Shown: one piece after another, positions 7,540-12,969 of the stretch
Numbering within the stretch: position 1 is the stretch's first letter
How the letters are laid out: each line of letters begins with the position of its first letter
Virus record (IMG/VR): IMGVR_UViG_3300025674_000280
Span: 1-28,295 of that record
Reading direction: 5' to 3' (one strand)
Source: a virus
DNA length: 28,295 nucleotides
Translations under genes and position numbers: made by a program
Notes under the pieces: model-generated
Databases searched by the model: none
Seen by the model: the letters and a program-made list of their open reading frames with translations, nothing else
Told to the model about the DNA's origin: nothing

Positions 7540-7827
7540 CCCAAAGTGTATACTTTTCGGTGAAATTTCCCAACTTAGGCAAACTGTTTACTCATCTACC
7601 CTTATATTTGAGTACAGCTTTTTTTATGTTGTATAAAGTTTTCCCCCTAAAAAAGCCTACATAGTATACACTTTGGGTACTTTCTTTAATGATATTCAAT
7701 TGTTATCGGTGTACCCTTTTGCCTAAAAAGTATACACTTGCTATACACCAAAGGGTACACCGCTTTTTGCTCAAACTACACCAGTGTACCCCAAAGTGTA
7801 GGCTTTTTGCCCCAAAGGGTACACCGC
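7540..7827. repeat. Iteron/operator field in the 350-base gap between the ATPase and RHH genes
   Basis: The non-coding stretch 7496-7848 holds at least seven copies of a 14-16 base element related to CCAAAGKGTAYACC, in both orientations. CCCAAAGTGTATAC occurs at 7540-7553 and, inverted and perfect, at 7664-7677. CCAAAGGGTACACCGC occurs twice at 7748-7763 and 7812-7827. Inverted or partial copies lie at 7707-7721, 7730-7740 and 7784-7800. The surroundings are AT-rich with T and A tracts. Two roles fit: operators for the adjacent RHH protein, or replication-origin iterons beside the VirE-type ATPase gene. Confidence 0.8.
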
Positions 7828-7848
7828 ACTTTTTTGTACCTGTATTCG

Positions 7849-9006
7849 TCATTTTTTGTATTTTTCTTTGAAGTATTTTACGCCTGAATTTGTCCTCACA
7901 CCGTACCCTTTTCGCTTCACAATGTTTCTTACTGTCTGGATGGTGTGTCCCGTTTCCCTGCTCAAGTCCTTCCAGATTTGACCCATCTCGGTGCTAAGGG
8001 CTGCCATTTGTTCGTTATGGTCGTGCCAGTCGATGTTAACGTCCTGCCTACATAGCCTTAAATACGTCCCACACACCTCCTCTTCGATATCTAGCGGTGC
8101 CAGTTCAGCATTAGTAGCCTCTATTGCTGCCTGTGTCTCAGGAGCTATCTGGTAGCCTCTAGTACAGAGGTATCTCATCTCTGCTAGTACCTGCTTGGAC
8201 TCACCCATAGGATACCTTCGCCTGATAGTTTCTACTGGTAGGATGATAAACCGCCTGTTGCTGCCAGGCTCTCTAAGAAGGTCTGCTGTGTTACATGACC
8301 CGATGAAGCTGGCTCTGTTTTTCCTACGTTCTGCTTTTCGCTCATACGCGCCCCTAAACGTGAAGGAGTCGCCTGTAATGATGCTTTTAATGAGCCCTGA
8401 GTCCTGCTTATGGGTTCGGTCAAACTCTTCAATATGAACGCACAGGGTGCTTGTAATGAGGTTTAGAGTATCGCTTTCGTTAGCTTGTACTGTGAAACCT
8501 GTAAATAGGTGCTCTAGTCCTCCTACAAGGTGTTTGATGAATGTATCCTTACCTAGCCCCTGAGCCCCTAGTAAGATGATGATTCGATTTTGAATCGTTG
8601 GGTCTGAACATCTCGCCCACATGGTAGCCCCCCAACTCTTTAGGATGTCTGTGACCATCTCAGGAGTATATCCTTCCACCTCCAGACACTCACCAAAGAC
8701 CTGTAGCCTTTCCAGCCCGTCCCATTTTGGGATGTCTACCATTAAACTGGCTTTCGTGTGGTAAGTTAGGCTGTGGATATGATCTTCTGCTGCTGATACA
8801 CTCCACTCAGCCCCAAGATCCCTGATTTTGCTCCGTATCCTGCCGAGATTCAGGCTGCTTAGGAGTGGTGTCCACCTACATCTCACTTTGTCGTATACGT
8901 GCAAGTCTTCTGTAAATAAATCCCTTTTAACTTCTCCGAACAGCTCTTGAACGAGAGCTATATAATCGTTCCGAACCTTCTTCTCTATCTTTTTGGCATA
9001 TCCCAT
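7849..9006 (-). CDS. VirE-family replication ATPase/helicase
   Basis: The 385-residue protein resembles phage and plasmid VirE-family (PF05272-like) P-loop ATPases that take part in replication initiation. Walker A is GAQGLGKDT (147-155) and Walker B is the hydrophobic strand ending HIEEFD. The later segment SCNTADLLREPGSNRRFIIL carries the sensor Asn and the GxNRRF arginine motif of this group. The short N-terminus does not contain a full primase domain. The start is supported by AAGGA eight to nine bases upstream, inside a 16-codon leader ORF. It is followed downstream by the iteron field, which fits a replication role. No DNA polymerase or separate primase is seen. Confidence 0.85.
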   Translation of the reverse strand: MGYAKKIEKKVRNDYIALVQELFGEVKRDLFTEDLHVYDKVRCRWTPLLSSLNLGRIRSKIRDLGAEWSVSAAEDHIHSLTYHTKASLMVDIPKWDGLERLQVFGECLEVEGYTPEMVTDILKSWGATMWARCSDPTIQNRIIILLGAQGLGKDTFIKHLVGGLEHLFTGFTVQANESDTLNLITSTLCVHIEEFDRTHKQDSGLIKSIITGDSFTFRGAYERKAERRKNRASFIGSCNTADLLREPGSNRRFIILPVETIRRRYPMGESKQVLAEMRYLCTRGYQIAPETQAAIEATNAELAPLDIEEEVCGTYLRLCRQDVNIDWHDHNEQMAALSTEMGQIWKDLSRETGHTIQTVRNIVKRKGYGVRTNSGVKYFKEKYKK

Positions 9007-9035
9007 GTTAAAATGTCCTTATCCCGCGTTTTCAT
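8985..9035 (-). CDS. Possible 16-aa leader peptide overlapping the ATPase start
   Basis: AAAAAGGA lies seven bases before an ATG (9035-9033), opening a 16-codon frame (MKTRDKDILTWDMPKR) that ends inside the first codons of the VirE-type ATPase gene in a different frame. It sits just after an intercistronic hairpin. It could couple or damp translation of the ATPase, or be an old start left over from rearrangement. Only the ribosome binding site supports it. Confidence 0.3.
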   Translation of the reverse strand: MKTRDKDILTWDMPKR

Positions 9036-9055
9036 ACGTGTGATCCTTTTTGTTA

Positions 9056-9077
9056 CCTCACCCCGAAAGGGGTGAGG
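9056..9077. other. Intercistronic hairpin before the ATPase gene
   Basis: This is a perfect nine-base-pair stem with a four-base loop (arms CCTCACCCC 9056-9064 and GGGGTGAGG 9069-9077). In the minus-strand transcript no U-tract follows; instead the next ribosome binding site follows within about ten bases. It is therefore more likely a stabilising or processing element than a terminator for that strand. On the plus strand it is followed by GGTTTTT, but no plus-strand gene ends here. Confidence 0.7.
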
Positions 9078-9091
9078 GTTTTTCCCACTAG

Positions 9092-9934
9092 CTAGAATGA
9101 AAAGTCGTCATCCTCGAACGAGATGTCCTCTTCAATAAGCTCCACGACTGGTTCAGGTTTAGGCTCAGGTTTCTTCTTTTTAGAATTTAACCACGTTCCA
9201 TTTTCATCACACTGTTGCCCAGATAGCTCAGGCAGTTCTTGTGTGAGTGTCCAGCATTTACCCGATGCGTTCCACTTCCCACCAGCGTCTTTTATGATCT
9301 GCTTTAGTTGAGTAAAGTTCTCCATCTTGGGATAAATCTTATAGTGATATACCCCTTCAGGAGTTTCAGGCTCTACCTCAGTCTCAGCAATATACACTTC
9401 AGGCTTTGGTGCCTGTGTTTGTGGTGCTGGCTGTTGTCTTGCCTGTGGAACGTCAAACTCGGCTGGCATCTCTTCAGCCGTGTACAGCCCGTTTAGCTCC
9501 TGTGGAAACGCTTCTCTGAGTGCTATGCTTTTAGCTACTTTGGTGAGCATAACCCTCGGCATCTTTCGCCAGATAGGAGTCTGTCCCCCATATTCTTTCA
9601 TGAGTGCGACCCCTTCCGATGGAATACTCCGATCCTTGCGGTATACCCTACACACTGCTCGTGTCGGGTTTTCGTCGTTATCGACCTCTGTTTCCATCCC
9701 GTCGAATTGTGGGTGATTGTTAGCAATCGCCAAGAATCCGTTGATTCCCGTCATCACTTGAAGCCGTCCACCTGCTTTAATTGCCCATACTTCTTTTTTG
9801 AAGGGGTTCAATCCTGTGCTTTTACAGTGCTCAGCAAATAGCCGAAATTCAGGTTCATTCAATCCTTGCGCTACTGTTGCTTTTAGCGTGTGAATCATTT
9901 GTGCATTGTTGTAATCAATTATTTCATTGCTCAT
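9092..9934 (-). CDS. bet: RecT/Bet-family single-strand annealing protein
   Basis: The 280-residue protein anneals single strands during recombination-dependent replication. The core resembles phage Bet/RecT proteins: TVAQGLNEPEFRLFAEHCK, GLNPFKKEVWAIKAGGRLQV, TGINGFLAIANNHPQF and PRVMLTKVAKSIALREAFP. After about residue 165 comes a Gln/Pro/Glu linker, then a small domain with GGKWNASGKCWTLT, then a Lys/Pro/Glu linker, and a final acidic tip ending EDDDFSF, which mimics the C-terminus of bacterial SSB. ATG at 9934 is chosen because AAGGA is eight bases away; ATG at 9940 is too close. It overlaps the end of the upstream gene. Confidence 0.88.
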   Translation of the reverse strand: MSNEIIDYNNAQMIHTLKATVAQGLNEPEFRLFAEHCKSTGLNPFKKEVWAIKAGGRLQVMTGINGFLAIANNHPQFDGMETEVDNDENPTRAVCRVYRKDRSIPSEGVALMKEYGGQTPIWRKMPRVMLTKVAKSIALREAFPQELNGLYTAEEMPAEFDVPQARQQPAPQTQAPKPEVYIAETEVEPETPEGVYHYKIYPKMENFTQLKQIIKDAGGKWNASGKCWTLTQELPELSGQQCDENGTWLNSKKKKPEPKPEPVVELIEEDISFEDDDFSF

Positions 9935-10121
9935 TATCATTTTCCTTTTTGTTTTTTAGTTCGTTAATTAAAAGCTCCTGCTGGATCATGGTGTTGACCC
10001 ACCTGGAAAAATTTGTGCTTTTTGCTTTTAGTATTCCGACAAGCTCTGAGTAGTCACCGATAGGTACATATACAGTAGCTTTGTGGATTACTTCATCATC
10101 TTTAGGTTTTAATAGTTTCAT
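9924..10121 (-). CDS. Small RHH-like protein before bet
   Basis: This 65-residue protein reads as strand (KATVYVPIGDYSELVGIL) followed by helices (NFSRWVNTMIQQELLINEL), a pattern compatible with a ribbon-helix-helix fold, and ends in a charged tail. Its ATG overlaps the stop of the upstream gene by four bases and its 3' end overlaps the bet start. It may regulate this operon or act with the annealase. The fold assignment is by pattern only. Confidence 0.6.
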   Translation of the reverse strand: MKLLKPKDDEVIHKATVYVPIGDYSELVGILKAKSTNFSRWVNTMIQQELLINELKNKKENDNEQ

Positions 10122-10333
10122 GCTGTGTTTTCCTTTTCTATTTTGTAAATATGTAAGTCTTTGATTGTATCAATAGCCTCCCACGGCGTAAATGCGGAAC
10201 CGTCTTCATAAGCTGAATACATCAAAGTTATACAATACTGATAGTCCTCCCGACTAATAAACCTTTCTGCTACCAGCTCGAAAAAGTGTGGCGGAAAAGC
10301 GAACTTAAAATCGTGAATTGTTAGCTCCATCAT
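10118..10333 (-). CDS. Hypothetical protein (71 aa)
   Basis: The 71-residue acidic protein (MELTIHDFKFAFPPHFFELV, then REDYQYCITLMYSAYEDGSA) has no signal, span or motif I recognise. Four-base overlaps with the Gp157-like gene upstream and the RHH-like gene downstream place it firmly inside the early operon. Confidence 0.6.
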   Translation of the reverse strand: MMELTIHDFKFAFPPHFFELVAERFISREDYQYCITLMYSAYEDGSAFTPWEAIDTIKDLHIYKIEKENTA

Positions 10334-10809
10334 TTGACCCCCATGTTTAGCTTCTCAATCATCTTTACACCTGCTATCTCAGCACCGATTTTTAGATCAT
10401 CGAGTAGTGCTTTTTTATCAGGTTCAATCGTAGTTTTTACACGCTGATAAATCTCAGCAAGTTCACTTGGATCAATTCCGATTTCTACGGATTGCGATTT
10501 TCGCCACGTTATTTTGTGCCGAGTCGATTCGTACTTTTCCCTTTCTTCTAACTGGCTCTGGAGATAGGCTTGCAGATTATCTGCTTTTCGTTCGTATCCC
10601 TTTGACCGTTCGCTCAGATTACGTGCTTCAGCCTTACAACCTTCAGCCATATGCCTGAGATGTTTTATCATCGAACAAACGTTTTCTATTTTCTCAGCAC
10701 GTTCTAATGCGAGTGCTTCCCACGTGTCCCGAAGTGTTTGTTCGTCCAGTTCGTGTTCTATTTCTGCTAGTTCTAAGAGTTCTAAATTTATGTCGTATAA
10801 TGATCCCAT
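10330..10809 (-). CDS. Gp157-like phage protein
   Basis: This 159-residue, largely helical protein matches the layout of the Siphovirus Gp157 family (PF05565). An N-terminal part (SLYDINLELLELAEIE) is followed by a central coiled coil with many Glu/Arg/Lys. Then comes a strand with KITWRKSQSVEI, and a C-terminal section IEPDKKALLDDLKIGAEIAG ending in a short strand. Members usually sit in early or recombination operons beside annealases, as here; a resistance role has been proposed for one member, but the biochemical function is unsettled. The start has GAGGA eight bases before the ATG. Confidence 0.8.
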   Translation of the reverse strand: MGSLYDINLELLELAEIEHELDEQTLRDTWEALALERAEKIENVCSMIKHLRHMAEGCKAEARNLSERSKGYERKADNLQAYLQSQLEEREKYESTRHKITWRKSQSVEIGIDPSELAEIYQRVKTTIEPDKKALLDDLKIGAEIAGVKMIEKLNMGVK

Positions 10810-10827
10810 ATTGTGTCCTCTTTTATG

Positions 10828-10983
10828 TTAGTGGTTAGCGTATCCGCAACCATAAAATTTTCCGATCTTTCCACCTTTATCGTGAAAAATTCTACCGTAT
10901 TGATCGATCCACCGACCGTTGTTGGTTTTGCAAAACCGTAAACCGTTCTGCTCTATCAATACTCTCGTGACTGCATGTTCCAT
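10828..10983 (-). CDS. Small hypothetical protein (51 aa)
   Basis: A 51-codon ORF fills the gap between its neighbours. AAAGGAG stands eight bases before the ATG (10983-10981). The product reads MEHAVTRVLIEQNG, then FCKTNNGRWIDQYGRIFHDK, and ends KFYGCGYANH. The alternating polar/aromatic pattern suggests a small beta-rich domain. It is preceded by a tetraloop hairpin and shares its ribosome-binding cassette with two neighbours. Confidence 0.65.
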   Translation of the reverse strand: MEHAVTRVLIEQNGLRFCKTNNGRWIDQYGRIFHDKGGKIGKFYGCGYANH

Positions 10984-11008
10984 GTTGTGTGCTCCTTTAT
11001 GTTGTTTA

Positions 11009-11024
11009 GGGGAATTGCTTCCCC
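11009..11024 (-). other. Intercistronic GNRA-tetraloop hairpin
   Basis: In the minus-strand transcript a six-base-pair stem GGGGAA/UUCCCC closes a GCAA tetraloop. It sits between the stop of the 88-residue gene and the ribosome binding site of the 51-residue gene, without a U-tract. The hairpin at 11324-11339 has the same design. Confidence 0.7.
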
Positions 11025-11034
11025 GTTCGTTAAG

Positions 11035-11301
11035 TTATAGTTTCGATTGATATCTTTCTCTGTGTTTTTCGATGTGGCGGATCGCACCTTTTAGCGTCTT
11101 AAAAGGGTTGGAGTCTCTGATAATGATCGGACACCAACCGCCACAAGTAGCTTTGACCACATAGCGAGGCCAGAATGATCCTAAGCCGTTTTTTGTAATG
11201 TAATATGCAGAAGTATCACTGATCCAGCTTTGTTCCGTGTATTCACCGCCGAGTAAAATGTTTCGCAATTCCTGATCGTTGGTTTCAAAATTAAATAGCA
11301 T
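11035..11301 (-). CDS. Hypothetical protein (88 aa)
   Basis: The 88-residue protein (MLFNFETNDQELRNILLGG) contains two Cys around CGGWC in the middle and a basic helix near the end (LKGAIRHIEKHRERYQSKL). AAAGGGA precedes the ATG by eight bases. It is flanked on both sides by tetraloop hairpins. No known domain is recognised. Confidence 0.6.
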   Translation of the reverse strand: MLFNFETNDQELRNILLGGEYTEQSWISDTSAYYITKNGLGSFWPRYVVKATCGGWCPIIIRDSNPFKTLKGAIRHIEKHRERYQSKL

Positions 11302-11323
11302 GTTGGTTTTCCCTTTTTGTTAT

Positions 11324-11339
11324 GGGGGATTGCTCCCCC
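11324..11339 (-). other. Intercistronic GNRA-tetraloop hairpin
   Basis: In the minus-strand transcript the stem GGGGGA/UCCCCC closes a GCAA loop. It lies between the stop of the 99-residue gene and the ribosome binding site of the 88-residue gene. No U-tract follows, so termination is unlikely. Confidence 0.7.
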
Positions 11340-11346
11340 GTTGGTA

Positions 11347-11646
11347 CTATCGCTTAGGTATACCAATGTAATTTTTTACATAGTGGTATAAAACTGGATT
11401 TTCTCCAGTTGAACCTAACTTTCTTAAAAGAGTTTCTTTATTTGCTTGCACGTTTTTTAGTGCTTTTAATTGTTCGGGTAAATTGGGCATTAAATATGCT
11501 TCCTGATAGGCTAATTCGAGAGCCTTAACTATCTTTCCCAACACTTCATTGATCTCAATCCACTCAACCCACCTTTTTTTAATACGCTTGCTGAATTCAG
11601 GTTTTCGCTCACCAATTAGTTTTTTATGCGTTCCTAAGTAATACAT
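11347..11646 (-). CDS. Hypothetical helical protein (99 aa)
   Basis: The 99-residue basic protein begins MYYLGTHKKLIGERKPEFSK and is mostly helical in the middle (LGKIVKALELAYQEAYLM, QLKALKNVQANKETLLRKLG). AAAAGGAG stands eight bases before the ATG in a cassette shared with the genes at 10828 and 10330. Function unknown; the position is that of an early gene. Confidence 0.6.
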   Translation of the reverse strand: MYYLGTHKKLIGERKPEFSKRIKKRWVEWIEINEVLGKIVKALELAYQEAYLMPNLPEQLKALKNVQANKETLLRKLGSTGENPVLYHYVKNYIGIPKR

Positions 11647-11694
11647 ATTGTGCGCTCCTTTTATGTTGTTTTTACAGTTTACCAGTTTTACCCG

Positions 11695-11940
11695 TTACTG
11701 GCAAGAGTTAAGGATGTTTTTTTCTTGCTCGCTAAAACGATGTTCCCGAACGTTCCTGTGATTGCCGAGAAAACTATTTGGCGCGATATTTGCTCCGATC
11801 ATGTATTGCAATGCTTGATCGCCATGTGAGAGATAGCCTAAGAAATCTTTCCCTCGGATTGCACCCCGTTCGTATTTAACGGGATACTTTTTGAAGCCGA
11901 TTCGCACGATCAACTGACCGCCGTGTTTTGTGAGTTTCAT
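11695..11940 (-). CDS. Hypothetical basic protein (81 aa)
   Basis: This 81-residue protein (MKLTKHGGQLIVRIGFKKYP) has an N-terminal beta hairpin-like segment and a polar C-terminus (HRFSEQEKNILNSCQ). AGGAAG lies six bases before the ATG. A weak inverted repeat (CCAGT/ACTGG) spans its stop codon. No family recognised. Confidence 0.55.
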   Translation of the reverse strand: MKLTKHGGQLIVRIGFKKYPVKYERGAIRGKDFLGYLSHGDQALQYMIGANIAPNSFLGNHRNVREHRFSEQEKNILNSCQ

Positions 11941-11958
11941 TTTGTCTTCCTATATTGC

Positions 11959-12153
11959 TTACTCTGTCATTTCTTCAAATACCGCATGAACCGTCCCGAA
12001 AGTGCCAGCAATCTGCGAAAACATTGAAGCATAATCTGCGTTATAGTGTCGGGACAGTATCTGAGCCAAGCTGTGTGTAGTGGTTCCATGTTCGTATTCC
12101 TTTTCGGTATCAACCGGATTACATCCGGAAGGGGGAGTGTATCTCCACCTCAT
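11959..12153 (-). CDS. First early-operon ORF (64 aa), start and frame uncertain
   Basis: The frame encodes 64 residues ending SLAQILSRHYNADYASMF and FGTVHAVFEEMTE, which looks like a genuine helical protein, but its ATG has no ribosome binding site. A second frame over the same DNA (11967-12089, 40 codons, MEPLHTAWLRYC at its start) has a good AAGGA eight bases before its ATG but less protein-like sequence. One of the two, or both, may be translated. The ORF is the first in the transcript expected from the promoter near 12265. Confidence 0.4.
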   Translation of the reverse strand: MRWRYTPPSGCNPVDTEKEYEHGTTTHSLAQILSRHYNADYASMFSQIAGTFGTVHAVFEEMTE

Positions 12154-12263
12154 AAAGCCAGTTTACAGGTATTATGTATAAACGGCAATAGTAGGATGCA
12201 TCTTGAGGTGTTTTTTTTTCGATATTTTTGAAAAACTGCTATCGTGTATTCAAATAAGTAAGG

Positions 12264-12272
12264 ATTATATCA
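12264..12272 (-). promoter_or_regulatory. Extended -10 promoter candidate for the early operon
   Basis: The minus strand reads TGATATAAT here, a perfect -10 hexamer with the TGn extension. I see no good -35, which extended -10 promoters can lack. A transcript would start near 12257 and read into the early genes. A second possible minus-strand promoter, TTGCCG with 17 bases before TAAACT, lies closer to the first gene. Confidence 0.5.
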
Positions 12273-12293
12273 CTACGTAAAGATTTCATAGCT

Positions 12294-12797
12294 ATGACTC
12301 AGAAGAAACGTAGGGGAAGGCCCCGTAAAAAACCAGATCAACCCGCTAAGATCAACGCCATGAGTGAGGAAAGTATAAGGAAAGCAAAGGCTCAAAAACT
12401 CCTATTACCTCACGAATTGTTACTGCTTTGGAGTAACGGTATAGCGTTTGGCGGGCTCAACCCTACGGAAGCCCAACAGATTTACGCAGCTGTGGCTGCT
12501 GCACCTTATTACGCGCCGAAACTGGCGAACGTCCAAGTCAAACAGGACGTTAGAGTGAGAGCGGTAGTATCAGCGCAGCCTATGACGCAGCAGCAGTGGG
12601 AGGCTAAGTATCTGGAATCACAAGAGAAACCAGTAGATCCCGATGCTGTTACATCCACGGGGGGGGCTTCCCCCGTGGTAGGTACTCTGGGAGAGATAAA
12701 AAGTCACGGGCTGGAAAAAGTGATGGGGGGGGGTGGTGACCTAGCAGTACCAGCGGATTATGAGCTTGTCAGCGATAAACAGAGCCAGGATAAGTGA
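12294..12797 (+). CDS. Putative small terminase-like AT-hook protein
   Basis: The 167-residue plus-strand protein starts with a basic AT-hook-like motif, KKRRGRPRKK (4-13). It continues with a helical segment (LLLPHELLLLWSNG) and a section GGLNPTEAQQIYAAVAAAPYYAPKLANVQVK. The AAPYYAPKLANVQV pattern resembles the AAPYIHPRLAAVE segment I associate with small terminase-like phage proteins, which would bind pac DNA and guide TerL. The C-terminus is low complexity and includes two G-runs (8 and 9 bases) in the DNA. No Shine-Dalgarno is evident. It is separated from terL by 7 kb and lies on the other strand, so the assignment is tentative. Confidence 0.55.
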   Translation: MTQKKRRGRPRKKPDQPAKINAMSEESIRKAKAQKLLLPHELLLLWSNGIAFGGLNPTEAQQIYAAVAAAPYYAPKLANVQVKQDVRVRAVVSAQPMTQQQWEAKYLESQEKPVDPDAVTSTGGASPVVGTLGEIKSHGLEKVMGGGGDLAVPADYELVSDKQSQDK

Positions 12798-12810
12798 AAC
12801 CAGGGGCTTA

Positions 12811-12848
12811 GGTCAATATTGATTGACCGATAAGGAGACTTATCGGTC
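12811..12848 (+). terminator. Two overlapping hairpins after the small-terminase-like gene
   Basis: Hairpin 1 pairs GGTCAAT (12811-12817) with ATTGACC (12822-12828). Hairpin 2 pairs GACCGATAAG (12825-12834) with CTTATCGGTC (12839-12848) around a GAGA loop and is followed by ATTTT. They share GACC and cannot form together. The likely role is a terminator for the plus-strand gene, perhaps also stopping transcripts from the opposite Dam gene. The rest of the gap to 12969 holds an A-tract and no ORF I would support. Confidence 0.5.
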
Positions 12849-12969
12849 ATTTTGGAAACATGCAAGTTTCATGCCAACCCCAAAATCTCAGAAAAAAAAC
12901 CAAAACGCTGGGACTCCTATAGCTATATATCCCTCTCCACACCGCATCCCATTTTAAGTGTTTTTTGCT

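Noticed and set aside
7226-7582. Long form of the RHH protein from TTG at 7582
   Set aside because: It would translate through the repeat field, and the extra 29 residues do not look like this fold; ATG at 7495 is preferred.
7540-7827. CRISPR-like array
   Set aside because: Elements occur in both orientations with uneven spacing and no unique spacers of constant length.
12046-12231. Plus-strand 61-codon frame opposite the early genes
   Set aside because: No ribosome binding site, and it is antisense to the early gene region and its promoter.
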